From an uncultured Clostridia bacterium (GTDB lineage: Bacteria; Bacillota; Clostridia; Christensenellales; Borkfalkiaceae): a stretch of DNA of 61,355 bases. The notes under the pieces were generated by a model. The model was not told the DNA's origin, searched no databases, and worked only from the letters and a program-made list of their open reading frames with translations. Shown piece after piece: positions 39,967-49,410 of the stretch. The translations under genes and the position numbers were made by a program. The stretch spans positions 1 through 61,355 of the forward strand of contig CANQMN010000012.1 in assembly GCA_947624965.1 (NCBI GenBank), given 5' to 3'. Numbering within the stretch: position 1 is the first letter of the stretch; the number at the start of each line of letters is the position of its first letter.

Positions 39967-41090
39967 CAGAAAAACCTCTCCGTAATTTCCTCGACCGCGC
40001 CGTCCATCAGCCCCTCCGTGCAGTAGAGGGTGAGCACGGTGTAACGGTCGCGTATCTTCCACGCGTTTTTCAGCATGTCGCGGACGACGTCCCGCCCCAC
40101 GCCGAGCTCCGAAAAGCGGGTGGGACAGCCGAACGCGCCCAACACGGACAGGACCCCGTCCTCGTGCGGGAGCCCCTCCGCGAGCGCGTACGCCTTTTCG
40201 CATCCGCGGAAGGGCGCGCGGTCTTTGAGCGTCCTGTAAAGGTAGAGCGAGACCGCCGTGCCGAGCCCCACCTTTACGCCGTGGAGCGGGATGCGCTCCC
40301 CGCGCCGCAAAAAGTACATTTCGAGAAAGTGCGACATGTGGTGTTCCGCGCCCGAAGCGGGGCGGGAATTTCCCGCGACGACCATCGCGTACCCCGAGAC
40401 GAGGAGCGCCTCCGTGAGCTTTTCCACGCCGCGCCGATCCCCCGCGCACAGCGCGGGAATGCTCTCCTCGCAGGCGGAGAGCGCGCCGTACATGAGCGAC
40501 GCCGCCGCCTCGTTGTATTTCTCCCCCGTGAGGAGGGAGGAGAGCTTCCAATCTTTCAGACAGCACCGCTTCGCGAGGATATCCCCCACGCCCGCGCCCA
40601 ACATGATGCGCGGCGCGGCGGCGAGCACGGAATAATCGAGGAGCACGTCGCGCGCGACCTGCGCGGGGCGGGTGATCTTGAATCCGTTTTCGATGAGCGG
40701 CGTAACGCCCGAGGTGAAACCGTCCATCGAGGGCGCCGTCGCGAACACGCCGCTCGGCTTCCCCGTGAGAAAGCCCGCCCGCTTCGCCACGTCGTTGAGC
40801 GTCCCCGCGCCGACGGCGAGAAGATAATCGTACCCCTCCGCCGCGCGGACCGCCCGTTCCACCGTTTTCTCGTCGGCGACGGGCTCGCTTTCATCGTAGA
40901 CGAAGAGCGAATACCCGCGCGCCGCCCCGAGCGCGGCGATGGGAAGGGGCGCGTATTTTTGCGTGTTGCGATCGGCGATGAGAAGGACGCGTTTGCCGCG
41001 CATCCGTTCGGAAAAGACGGGGAATTTCCCGTCCTCGCCGACCTCCGCATTGACGCCGAAGCGCGCGGAAAGTTGCCCGATCGCCGTCAT
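39966..41090 (-). CDS. egsA: sn-glycerol-1-phosphate dehydrogenase (AraM/EgsA family)
   Basis: 374 codons from the ATG at 41090, which overlaps the regulator's stop as ATGA; the frame continues upstream as a shadow. VGAGTLNDVAKR (NAD loop), TAPSMDGFTSGVTPL, and the metal-site histidines in GAEHHMSHFLEM and PLHGVKVGLG are the iron-containing alcohol dehydrogenase-like signature of glycerol-1-phosphate dehydrogenase. The reaction reduces dihydroxyacetone phosphate to glycerol-1-phosphate, a lipid backbone in archaea; bacterial AraM is linked to arabinose loci or to heptaprenylglyceryl lipids. Confidence 0.9.
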   Translation of the reverse strand: MTAIGQLSARFGVNAEVGEDGKFPVFSERMRGKRVLLIADRNTQKYAPLPIAALGAARGYSLFVYDESEPVADEKTVERAVRAAEGYDYLLAVGAGTLNDVAKRAGFLTGKPSGVFATAPSMDGFTSGVTPLIENGFKITRPAQVARDVLLDYSVLAAAPRIMLGAGVGDILAKRCCLKDWKLSSLLTGEKYNEAAASLMYGALSACEESIPALCAGDRRGVEKLTEALLVSGYAMVVAGNSRPASGAEHHMSHFLEMYFLRRGERIPLHGVKVGLGTAVSLYLYRTLKDRAPFRGCEKAYALAEGLPHEDGVLSVLGAFGCPTRFSELGVGRDVVRDMLKNAWKIRDRYTVLTLYCTEGLMDGAVEEITERFF

Positions 41091-42010
41091 TCCTTTGTTT
41101 TCCCGTAGATGAATTTGCAGACGATGCCCTCGTCGTAATCGCCGAAGCCGCGCCCGAACAGCGTGAACCCGCCGCGGTGTTCGGCGTCCTCGGGGACGGA
41201 GATGCGCAGGCGCGTCTGCCCGCCCGCGGAGAGACCGAGATCGGAGAGTTTGACGGAGGAACTGCGCACGCCGCCGATGAACGAGCCCTCCTCGTTGACG
41301 GAGATGAGGATCTTCTTGCCGTACTGTCCGAGATTTCCGTACCACCACGGGGGATTGCACGTGCCCGGGCGGTCGTTGTATTCCCCCTTGCTCTTATACA
41401 CGCCGAGCGGCTTCCCGTTGACGGAAAAGGCGATGTCGCTGGGATAGTACGCGGCATACCCCGGCGCCTCCGAGGCGATCTCCATCGAAAAGCGCAGTTC
41501 CGCGAGCTCCCCCGAAGAGGCGGACGAGGAGGGAACGAGATATTCCACATACCCCCACGAGAGCCAGAGAATGCCCGCGCGGATGCGCTCGGGATAGGAG
41601 AAACATGCGGGATCGTCGAAGCCGCCGATGATCTTTTCCGCCGTCGCGATGCCGCAGGTCGGGTGCGCCTCGTAATCGACGTAGTGCCCCACGTCGATGT
41701 TCGCGGACTCCGCCCTCCCCTCCGCGGTGGAGCGGTTGGAAAATTCGACGGTGAGCTTGTCCGCCGCGAGACGGCAGATCTTCTGCGTGCCGCGCACGCC
41801 CGAAGAGGTCGTAACCTCGATGAGCCCCGCCTCGCGCAGTTTTTTCACGTGCGCCGTGATGGCGCCGTTGGAGACGCCGAATCGCTTTGCGAAGTACGCG
41901 AGATTGAGCTCCCCTTTTTTGAGCAGTTCGTCCAAAATGCCGAGACGCACTTCCGAATCCAGCGCCTCGTACAAAAGTTTTCCCTGCATGAAATCCTTCA
42001 AATAAATCAT
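41087..42010 (-). CDS. ArsR-type winged-helix regulator with C-terminal sensor domain
   Basis: 307 codons. Residues 8-75 form a winged helix (EALDSEVRLGILDELLKKGE, FGVSNGAITAHVKKLREAGL). Residues 85-305 are a larger beta-rich domain with CGIATAEKIIGGFDDPACF and a jelly-roll-like end (PPWWYGNLGQYGKK, LFGRGFGDYDEGI), not typical of ArsR proteins; it probably senses a sugar or polyol. It is the first gene of the operon with egsA and the isomerase, so it likely controls them. Confidence 0.8.
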   Translation of the reverse strand: MIYLKDFMQGKLLYEALDSEVRLGILDELLKKGELNLAYFAKRFGVSNGAITAHVKKLREAGLIEVTTSSGVRGTQKICRLAADKLTVEFSNRSTAEGRAESANIDVGHYVDYEAHPTCGIATAEKIIGGFDDPACFSYPERIRAGILWLSWGYVEYLVPSSSASSGELAELRFSMEIASEAPGYAAYYPSDIAFSVNGKPLGVYKSKGEYNDRPGTCNPPWWYGNLGQYGKKILISVNEEGSFIGGVRSSSVKLSDLGLSAGGQTRLRISVPEDAEHRGGFTLFGRGFGDYDEGIVCKFIYGKTKE

Positions 42011-42120
42011 AGGGACATTATACCAAGCGCGGCGGATATTGTCAATGTTTCCTTAAATATTTTACAAAAAAGTAAAGAAATTCCCCCGCCCGAGCGGGGC
42101 GAGGGAGAGAAAACGGGCAA

Positions 42121-43836
42121 TTATTTCACGCTTGCGAGAAGCGCTTCCACGTCCTTTTTCGCGGCTTCGAGCGCTTCGGTCGCCGCCGCCTCGTCCTTTG
42201 CCTTCACCGAATAGTAGATTTTCAGCTTGGGCTCGGTGCCGCTCGGGCGCACGCACACGAAACTGCCGCCCGCGAGCTCGTAATACACGCAGTTGCACTT
42301 GGGGATATGAAGCGCCGTCTTTGTGCCGTCCGCCGCCGTGCGGATATCCTTGGAATAGTCGCGCACCGCCTCGACCGCGAAACCGCCGAACTTCTCGACC
42401 TTCACCGTTTTGAGCGCGTCCACGACGGCGTTCATCTCCTTCATCGCGTTGAGCCCCGAATATTGCACGGAGACGTTTTTATCGAGCACGTAGCCGTACG
42501 CGGCGTAAATTTCGTTGAGCCTGCCCCATACCGTCTTGCCGATGTAGGTGTAGTAGCAGACCATCTCGGCGCAGAGCATGGAGGCGACGACGGCGTCCTT
42601 ATCGCGGGCATGGGTGCCGCGAAGATACCCGCAGCTCTCCTCGAAGCCGAACACAAAGGTGTGCGAGCCGTCCGCTTCCCACTCCTTTATTTTCTCGCCG
42701 ATGAACTTGAAGCCGACGGGCGTCTCGAAGAGGGCGACGCCGAACTTTTCGCAGATGGCGCGCGCCATGCCCGTGGAGACGAAACTCTTGACGACGGCGG
42801 CGTTTGCGGGGAGCGCGTTCTCCTCTTTGAGGCGGGTGAGCACATAGTCGAGAAGCAAAATGCCCACTTGGTTGCCCGAGAGCGCGACGAACTCCCCTTC
42901 GTCGTTTTTGAGCGCGACGCCGAGCCTATCGCTATCGGGATCGGTGCCGAACACGACGTCCGCCTTGATCTGATTTGCGAGGGCGATGCCCATGGAGAGC
43001 GTCTCCTTGAATTCGGGATTGGGCACCTTTACGGTAGAGAACTCCGTATCCTTCGTCGTCTGCTCTTCGACGACGGTAACGTTGATGCCGAGCTTCTTTA
43101 AGATGCGCATGACGGGGACATACCCCGAACCGTGCACGGGCGTATAGACGAGCTTCAAGTTTTTGCCGCATTTTTCGACCGCCTCGCGGGAGAGCGTGAG
43201 CCCCGCGAGCGTCTCGATATAGTCGTCGTCCACTTCCTTGGGGACGGGGACGATGAGCGGACTCGTTTCCTCCCCCTCCACGCCGAGATAGTCGGTGATC
43301 TCGTTGATGAACTTGACGACGACCGCCGTCGCCTCGGGGGACATCTGCGCGCCGTCCTCGCCGTACACTTTATAGCCGTTGTATTCCTTGGGGTTGTGGG
43401 AAGCCGTGATCATGACGCCCGCGATCGCATGCAGGCGGCGCACGGCGTACGAGAGCATGGGCACGGGGTGCACGTCGTCGAAGAGGTAGGCTTTGATGCC
43501 GTTCTTCGCGAGGACCGCCGCCGTCTTTTCCGCAAAAAGACGGGAATTTCTGCGCGTATCGTAGGAAATGACGACCCCGCGCGCCTGCTCCTCCGCGGAG
43601 AGCGTCTTGATATACCCCGCGAGCCCCTGCGTCGCCCGCATGACGGTAAAGACGTTCATCATGTTCGTGCCGCATCCGATGATGCCGCGCATGCCCGCGG
43701 TGCCGAATTCCAGTTCCGCCCCGAAGCGGTATTCCTTTTCCTTTTCGTCCGAAGCGATGGCGCGCAGCGAGTTCTTGCAATCCTCGGGCAGTCTCCCGTC
43801 GTGAAGCCAGCTTTCGTAAAGTTCGCGATAACCCAT
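42121..43836 (-). CDS. pgcA: Phosphoglucomutase/phosphomannomutase (PgcA-like)
   Basis: 571 codons. The catalytic phosphoserine loop TASHNPKEYNGYK is near residues 140-150, with FGTAGMRGIIG at the start, the metal loop GTDPDSDRLG near 300, sugar-binding GFEESCGYL near 400 and the phosphate loop RPSGTEPKLKIY at the end. It interconverts hexose-1- and -6-phosphates for cell-wall or glycogen synthesis. No sugar operon is adjacent. Confidence 0.95.
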   Translation of the reverse strand: MGYRELYESWLHDGRLPEDCKNSLRAIASDEKEKEYRFGAELEFGTAGMRGIIGCGTNMMNVFTVMRATQGLAGYIKTLSAEEQARGVVISYDTRRNSRLFAEKTAAVLAKNGIKAYLFDDVHPVPMLSYAVRRLHAIAGVMITASHNPKEYNGYKVYGEDGAQMSPEATAVVVKFINEITDYLGVEGEETSPLIVPVPKEVDDDYIETLAGLTLSREAVEKCGKNLKLVYTPVHGSGYVPVMRILKKLGINVTVVEEQTTKDTEFSTVKVPNPEFKETLSMGIALANQIKADVVFGTDPDSDRLGVALKNDEGEFVALSGNQVGILLLDYVLTRLKEENALPANAAVVKSFVSTGMARAICEKFGVALFETPVGFKFIGEKIKEWEADGSHTFVFGFEESCGYLRGTHARDKDAVVASMLCAEMVCYYTYIGKTVWGRLNEIYAAYGYVLDKNVSVQYSGLNAMKEMNAVVDALKTVKVEKFGGFAVEAVRDYSKDIRTAADGTKTALHIPKCNCVYYELAGGSFVCVRPSGTEPKLKIYYSVKAKDEAAATEALEAAKKDVEALLASVK

Positions 43837-43888
43837 AACTCTCTCCTTGATAAAAGGCGCGCGTCGCCGTGCGCCCGAATTTCGCAGT

Positions 43889-44845
43889 TTATTCCCCGAG
43901 CCCCTCGGGTGCGTCGTCCCCGCCCGCGATCTTGCGGTAGGAGACGAAATACTTCTTGCCGTTGTCCTCGTAATAGTTGACGAACTGCATCGCGAGCAGG
44001 AAGATAAAGCTCAACGGAACGGTGAGCAGGAGCCCGCTCCCCACCGTGAAAAGCGCGACGCACACGTTCACGACGACGATGAGATAGATGGCGACGAGGA
44101 AGCCCGCGAACCGCCGCCCGAAGTTCTTCCGCGCGCCGAAGCTCACGCGCATCGCCTCGCCCAGCCGCTTGCCGTCCGCGATCATGGCGGGCATCCAAGC
44201 GGAGATGAACGTCATTTTGAGCGCCTGCAACGAGACGAGCGCCGTCACCGTGAGGCAGATCGCGATGAGCACGGTAATTATCCCCCACGAGGGCAGGAAG
44301 GAGGGCGCGTAAAAGAAGAAGAACCAGCAGGCGAGCACGGAGAGCACATCGTACACGAACGCGATGGGCACATAGACGATCTCATAGAGCATCGCCCGCA
44401 CGGCGTTGCGGAAATAGGCGGAGGAAAACCGCGTGCGCGCAAAGACACCCATGCGGTCGTTGAGCGTGGAGGCGATCGCAAACACGCACAGCCCGTTCGC
44501 GATGCGGGAGATGAGATAGATGATGCACACGCCGATCACCGAACCGACGATGGAGCCGATGTGCTCGCCGATGAGCAGGACGACCGCCTTCAACGCCGCC
44601 TGAAAATCTACCTGAAAGGACTGCAAACGGGCGGGGTCCCCGCCGAACAGGGCGCGGAAAAATTCCCCGACGAGCGATTTGAGCGTATCCACTTCCGCGC
44701 TCCGCACGATGACGTCCAGCCCCAAACGGAGAATGACGTAGGCGAGGCTGAAAAAGATAACGCCCGTAATGAGGCGGTACAGGAGCTGTTTGAACACGCT
44801 CGAAAAATTATCTGCCGTGATGTAGAAGGCGTTGCGGAATCTCAT
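43889..44845 (-). CDS. Polytopic membrane protein, unknown function (pair, second)
   Basis: 318 codons from the ATG at 44845 (GGGAG upstream), one base beyond the previous stop; the longer open frame shadows that gene. About six hydrophobic segments are visible, for example ITGVIFFSLAYVILRLGL, IGSIVGSVIGVCIIYLI, and FAGFLVAIYLIVVVNVCVAL. The C-terminus is soluble and acidic. No transporter motif is seen. It is coupled to the upstream membrane gene, so the two may form one complex. Confidence 0.72.
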   Translation of the reverse strand: MRFRNAFYITADNFSSVFKQLLYRLITGVIFFSLAYVILRLGLDVIVRSAEVDTLKSLVGEFFRALFGGDPARLQSFQVDFQAALKAVVLLIGEHIGSIVGSVIGVCIIYLISRIANGLCVFAIASTLNDRMGVFARTRFSSAYFRNAVRAMLYEIVYVPIAFVYDVLSVLACWFFFFYAPSFLPSWGIITVLIAICLTVTALVSLQALKMTFISAWMPAMIADGKRLGEAMRVSFGARKNFGRRFAGFLVAIYLIVVVNVCVALFTVGSGLLLTVPLSFIFLLAMQFVNYYEDNGKKYFVSYRKIAGGDDAPEGLGE

Positions 44846-44846
44846 A

Positions 44847-45668
44847 TCATAACTCCCTGTAACTGCGGATGAGGTCCTCCCTGTCCAATTTGTCCGTCTC
44901 GAAATAGACGGTCTCCATGCGGATGCAGAATCCGAGGAAGAGCACGATGTAGACGAGGAAGGCGACGGGCCAGAAGAGATAGGCGTACAAGAAGGACGCG
45001 CCGACCGCAACGACGAACAGCCCGATAAAGGAGAAGGACAGCGCGGCGACCAGCCTCCACCGCACCCCGATGAGCAGGCGGTACGAATAGAGGAAGGAAT
45101 CGTACGCGTTGAACCCCGTGATCTGCTTGCACGGCAACCAGAGATAGAACACCGTGACGAGGTACAAAAGCGCGAGCACGGACGCCGCGAGAATGACGAT
45201 GTAGAGAAGGTAGACGAGCGCCGTCGAATCCAGCGCGGAGATGACGAAAAGCAGCGCGGACAGCACGACCGCCCACGCCTCATAGAGCGCGACGTAGAGC
45301 AGCGTGAGCAGCGTCGCCGTGCCGAGGAGGGAGGGAAGATGGGAAAACGCGCCCGAGAACGTGCGCTTCCCGATGCGCATGTGCTTTTCCACGATGGAGA
45401 GCATGAGCGACATGCAGACGACGACGCTCACGAAGGCGGCGAGACTGAACAGCCCGCCCGCGACGCCGTCGATGCGGATGAAGCCGAACGCGCGCAAAAA
45501 GATGAGAAATCCCGCGCGCGGCTCCCCCGAAAAGAACCCGTGCGTAAGTCCGGAGATCGCGTCGTAATCGAGCGAGAGCGCGAGAAAAGCCGCCGGCGCG
45601 ATGGCGAACGGCAGGAGAAACCAAATGTTTTTGGCGATATATTTCCAATTCCCGAACATGATGCGCAT
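44847..45668 (-). CDS. Polytopic membrane protein, unknown function (pair, first)
   Basis: 273 codons taking the ATG at 45668, which has GGAG six bases upstream; a start at 45731 is less likely. Six hydrophobic segments can be drawn (IWFLLPFAIAPAAFLALSL; VLSALLFVISAL; IVILAASVLALLYLVTVFYL and others). No signal peptide or enzyme motif. It is the first gene of a two-gene unit with 43889-44845; both begin with MRxxFxN-like N-termini, so they may be distant duplicates. Confidence 0.72.
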   Translation of the reverse strand: MRIMFGNWKYIAKNIWFLLPFAIAPAAFLALSLDYDAISGLTHGFFSGEPRAGFLIFLRAFGFIRIDGVAGGLFSLAAFVSVVVCMSLMLSIVEKHMRIGKRTFSGAFSHLPSLLGTATLLTLLYVALYEAWAVVLSALLFVISALDSTALVYLLYIVILAASVLALLYLVTVFYLWLPCKQITGFNAYDSFLYSYRLLIGVRWRLVAALSFSFIGLFVVAVGASFLYAYLFWPVAFLVYIVLFLGFCIRMETVYFETDKLDREDLIRSYREL

Positions 45669-45782
45669 AGTGTTCTCCGTAACGGCTCTATTATATAACA
45701 AAAAGCCGTCCGTGTAAAGGATTTTTTTCAAAAAACCGCGGCGCGCGGAGAAATTCGGGGACGCGCGCCCCGCCCGCTTGCG

Positions 45783-46457
45783 CTAATCGGAGAGCATCAT
45801 CGAAAGCGCCGTCCGATAATTTTCCGCCGCCCTCGCCGCAAAACCCGCGGGCGGATCCTTCTTGTAGAGCACGAACTTCGCGCCGAGCGCCTCCGCGCAG
45901 GGCGCATCCGAAGTGAGGCTGTCCCCCAAATAGGCGGCGCGGGCGGGGGCGTAATCCGCGATCCCCTCCCGCACGAGGGCGCAAAACCGCGCGGACGGTT
46001 TGTTCGCCCCCATCTCTTCGGAGATGAACGCGCCGTCGAGGTAGGGCTTAAAGCCCGCGTCCGCGATGTGGCGGCGCTGGATCGCGGAACCGCCGTTGGT
46101 TACGAGATACACCCTGCCGCGCGCCGAAAGTTCATGCAAAAACGCCGCCGCGCCCTCGTACGGATAGCAGAACCGCAAAAAGTTTTCGTAGTAGGCGCGC
46201 GCGATCTCCCCCACGTCCGCCCGCACGCCGCGCTCGCGGAAGAGGATCTCGAAGCGGCGCGTCTTGATCTCCTCGCGCGCGACGCCGCCCCGTTCCAACA
46301 GCTTCCAAAGCCCGTCGTTGACGGCGTGGAAGCGGTCGTACGCCGCCCCGTCGGCGGGGACGCCGTACTTTGCGAGCGTGAAGAAAAAGTTTTCCCGCTC
46401 CGCGCGGCAAAAATCGAGCAGGGTCTCGTCCAGATCGAGCAGAAAGATGTCCCTCAC
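45783..46457 (-). CDS. HAD-superfamily hydrolase (YjjG-like phosphatase)
   Basis: 224 codons. The nucleophile motif is DLDETLLDF, motif II is VYLVTNGGSA, and the C-terminal acid motif is YLGDSLTSDAP. The helical cap between residues 15 and 85 fits the YjjG type of non-canonical nucleotidase. It starts two bases after the helicase gene at 46459. The expected role is clearing nucleoside monophosphates or other small phosphates. Confidence 0.87.
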   Translation of the reverse strand: MRDIFLLDLDETLLDFCRAERENFFFTLAKYGVPADGAAYDRFHAVNDGLWKLLERGGVAREEIKTRRFEILFRERGVRADVGEIARAYYENFLRFCYPYEGAAAFLHELSARGRVYLVTNGGSAIQRRHIADAGFKPYLDGAFISEEMGANKPSARFCALVREGIADYAPARAAYLGDSLTSDAPCAEALGAKFVLYKKDPPAGFAARAAENYRTALSMMLSD

Positions 46458-46458
46458 G

Positions 46459-48828
46459 TCAGTCCTCCACCACGGCGAGCTCGCGCAGCGCGCGCGTGTA
46501 AGCGATATATTTTTCGTTGTCCGTCATCCCCTTGTCGTAGACGGCGACGGCGGAAAATTCCAGCCCCTTGCTCTCGTACACGGACATGACGTTCACCTTC
46601 CCCTCCGCGAGCGCGCCGCTGTCGCCGAGAAGCCGATATCCCCGCCGCGCGAAGAGAGGAAGGTATTCCTCCCGCGCGATGACGGCTTTCAGCCCCTGCT
46701 TTCCGCGGAAGAAGGCGTTGAGCGAGCGGGCGCGGATGCGGGCGACGGGCGCGCCGCCGAGCCCGATGGGGCGCATCTCCACGTCGATCTGCGCAGTAAC
46801 GAAATCCACGATCTCGTTGGTGTTGCGGTAGTTGCGGTCCAATTCGTACACGGGATAGCCGAGCGCGTCCCACGAGCCGATCCCCCGCCACGGCGTTACG
46901 TTCTGTTTGAGGTCGCCGAACACGTCGAACGCGGCGTCCGCGTGGATGCGCCGAAGAAGGCGGTATTCCCCCGCGGCGAGGTCCTGCCCCTCGTCCACGA
47001 ACACATACCCGTAGCGCGGCGAAAGTTTTCTTCCCGCCGCCGCGAGCACATAGCAGAGGGCGTAGCCGTCCGAGGGATAGATGCCCTTCATTCCGAACTT
47101 CGCCTTGTATTTTTTGATGGTCTCGCGGTAGAGCCAGCGCGAAATATCGACCCCATCCTTGCATTTTCCGAGCTCCGCCGCCCCTTTCGCGCGGCGCACG
47201 ACGGAGAAAAATTCGCGGAAGAGCTCGCTCCCGCCGTTGAGCGCAAGCACCACTTCGCGCGTCTTTGCGATCTCCTCGCGGAGCTCCTCCCGCCGCGCGA
47301 TGCGGTCCGCATAGGTGAACACTTCCCCGTCCCCGCGGCGGAGACGGTAGCGGCGGAGGTCGGCGATCTCCTTCTCCACCGCGGCAAGGAGCGCGGCAAG
47401 GTCGCCGTCCGCCTGCGCGAACACCTCCTCCGAGCGGGCGACGACAAAGGAGGAACAGCGGAAAAATTCCACGAACAGACGGAAAAAGCGATCCGCCGAG
47501 CCCGTCTTGCCGCCGAGCGCAAAGCGGAGAAAGTCCTCCGCCTGCACGAACGAGCTCATGAGCGTGCGGAACGCCTTCGTGAAATAACAGCCGCCGTCCT
47601 TGCGCTCCTTCATCTCGCCGAGCACGGCGCGCCGCACGCGCACGGAGGCGTTCTTGATCTTTCCGTACAGGCGGGCGCGCGTCTCGCAGTCCGCGAGCAG
47701 TTTTTCCGCCACTTCCCTGCACTCGGGCGCGGCGAACAGCCCGTAGAGATCGGAATACAGCTTGTTTATCCGCTTTTCCGCGTCGGCGGGGAAGCGCTCG
47801 GAATACAGATAGGCGAGATATGCGGGGTCCTCTCGCTCCCCGGAGAGCTTGGCGGCGAGCGAGATGCCCTCCTTTTCGAGCACGCGGAAGTAATAATTTT
47901 TGAGGGTGATCGTGCGGACGCGCTGCAATTCGAGCGTCTGCGCAAGTTCGTCGATGAACGCGTTGAAACTGTCCGAAGGGGTGATGACGAGCACGTCGCG
48001 CGGGCGCAGGGACTCGTTATTGTACATGAGATAGCTGAGCCGATGCAAAAGGATCATCGTCTTACCGCTTCCCGCGCACCCTTGCAAAACGAAGCTCTCC
48101 CGCTCGGGACGGGCGATCACGGCGAACTGCCGCTCCTGAATGGTTTCGATGATGTCGCGGACGCGGGCGTCGTCCCTGCGGCTTTTCACGATCTTGCGAA
48201 GATAGGGATCGAATAAGATCTCCTCGTCCCGCCCGCCGATCTCCTCGGGCGTGAGCACGTCCTTCACGGAGAGATATTCGTTTTTGAAGTCCGAAAACTT
48301 CCCGTTTTTCACGGAGAGCGCGCGGCGCAGAACGGCGCGGTAATCGTATTCGTTGATGGAAAAGCGGACGCGGCTCTTCTGGTAGTACCGCACGGCGAGC
48401 GGGGCGCGCCAGTCCACGATTTCGAGGTTGACGTCCCCCTTCTTCCCGATATAGTAGGCGTTGTAGCCCTCCTTCTCGTCCACGACGTCCATGCGGGCGA
48501 AGTAGGGCTCCGTGAAAAAGCGTTTGTAGGCGTTGAGGCGCGCCGTCTCCGCGGCGATCTCCGCGTTCTTTTCGAGCACGGCGCGGTAGTCCTCGGCGGA
48601 ATAATCCTCCTTCTCCTTCAAGGCGGCGACCTCCGCTTTGAGCTGTGCGATGCGCGCCTTGTGGCGGGAGAGGTAGAACAATTTGAGCATGGAGAGCGTG
48701 TCCGCGAGGCGTTCCTCCTCGCAGGCGCGCTGAATGTCTTCGTCCAAGAGCGCGAGATACCACGCCTTATCCGCATTTCTTTTGGGATCCAATTTCTGTT
48801 TGAGCCGCGACAGTGCAGTTTTTTCCAT
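46459..48828 (-). CDS. HelD-like UvrD/Rep-family ATPase
   Basis: 789 codons. An N-terminal coiled-coil region (residues 1-120, LKAEVAALKEKEDYSAEDYR) is followed by the HelD-type segment DWRAPLAVRYYQ, then Walker A GCAGSGKTMIL, and late motifs VFVDEGQDLAAGEY, GDLKQNVTPWRG, LDRNYRNTNEIV and VMSVYESKGLEF. This set, with the inserted block between the two RecA lobes, matches HelD, which frees stalled RNA polymerase. Upstream, 48829-48960 holds no gene, only a CGCCGCATGCGGCG hairpin. Confidence 0.88.
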   Translation of the reverse strand: MEKTALSRLKQKLDPKRNADKAWYLALLDEDIQRACEEERLADTLSMLKLFYLSRHKARIAQLKAEVAALKEKEDYSAEDYRAVLEKNAEIAAETARLNAYKRFFTEPYFARMDVVDEKEGYNAYYIGKKGDVNLEIVDWRAPLAVRYYQKSRVRFSINEYDYRAVLRRALSVKNGKFSDFKNEYLSVKDVLTPEEIGGRDEEILFDPYLRKIVKSRRDDARVRDIIETIQERQFAVIARPERESFVLQGCAGSGKTMILLHRLSYLMYNNESLRPRDVLVITPSDSFNAFIDELAQTLELQRVRTITLKNYYFRVLEKEGISLAAKLSGEREDPAYLAYLYSERFPADAEKRINKLYSDLYGLFAAPECREVAEKLLADCETRARLYGKIKNASVRVRRAVLGEMKERKDGGCYFTKAFRTLMSSFVQAEDFLRFALGGKTGSADRFFRLFVEFFRCSSFVVARSEEVFAQADGDLAALLAAVEKEIADLRRYRLRRGDGEVFTYADRIARREELREEIAKTREVVLALNGGSELFREFFSVVRRAKGAAELGKCKDGVDISRWLYRETIKKYKAKFGMKGIYPSDGYALCYVLAAAGRKLSPRYGYVFVDEGQDLAAGEYRLLRRIHADAAFDVFGDLKQNVTPWRGIGSWDALGYPVYELDRNYRNTNEIVDFVTAQIDVEMRPIGLGGAPVARIRARSLNAFFRGKQGLKAVIAREEYLPLFARRGYRLLGDSGALAEGKVNVMSVYESKGLEFSAVAVYDKGMTDNEKYIAYTRALRELAVVED

Positions 48829-48960
48829 ATTCCCCCGTGTCGCCGCATGCGGCGCGGCGATTCTTTTCTATCATACCACGTTTTTTCAAAAACGGATATG
48901 ATTTTTTGAAAAACAAGCGCGAAAAAACAAAAGCGGGCGTCTCCCCCTTTCGGCGCGCCT

Positions 48961-49218
48961 TTAATCCTCCTCCGCGAGCGGCGCGATCTCTTTGACCGCG
49001 CGGCGGACCGCCGCGGCGTTCAGAAAGTAGATGCGCGTCTGGGCGCGGCGTTCGACGGCGACGAGCCCGCTCTCTTTGAGCACGGCGAGATGATGGGAGA
49101 CCGTGGCGGGCGTGAGCAAAAACCGATCGGAGATCTCCCCCGCCGTATGCGGGCGCGCTTTGAGCAAAAACAGAATTTCCCGCCGCGTCTTATCCGCGAG
49201 CGCTTCCCAAACCCCCAT
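48961..49218 (-). CDS. ArsR/SmtB-family repressor (SdpR-like)
   Basis: 85 codons, a bare winged helix: ALADKTRREILFLLKARPHT, AGEISDRFLLTPATVSHHLA, VLKESGLVAVERR. No metal-binding cysteines are present, which favours the SdpR-type autorepressor subgroup. Its promoter is at 49239-49267. The 192 bases between it and the ABC permease gene contain no other gene, only small AT dyads including TTAGAT-GAAT-ATCTAA at 49395-49410. Confidence 0.88.
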   Translation of the reverse strand: MGVWEALADKTRREILFLLKARPHTAGEISDRFLLTPATVSHHLAVLKESGLVAVERRAQTRIYFLNAAAVRRAVKEIAPLAEED

Positions 49219-49238
49219 CTTTTCGCCTCCTTTTCTCT

Positions 49239-49267
49239 ATTCTATCATGCCGCGGGACTGCCGTCAA
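49239..49267 (-). promoter_or_regulatory. Promoter of the ArsR-type gene
   Basis: TTGACG (49267-49262), 17-base spacer, TAGAAT (49244-49239) on the minus strand, 20 bases before the ATG. The AT-rich dyad TATTTCGATAATTTTCTAAA just upstream (from 49270) could be an operator. Confidence 0.78.
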
Positions 49268-49410
49268 GTGTATTTCGATAATTTTCTAAATACAAAAAAG
49301 GAGGGAGCGCCGCGCGGACAGCGAACGGCTTCCCTCTCCCAAAATAGCGGGGCGTTTGCGCCTCGCACCGCGATATCTTGCGGTTTTTTCTTATTTAGAT
49401 GAATATCTAA

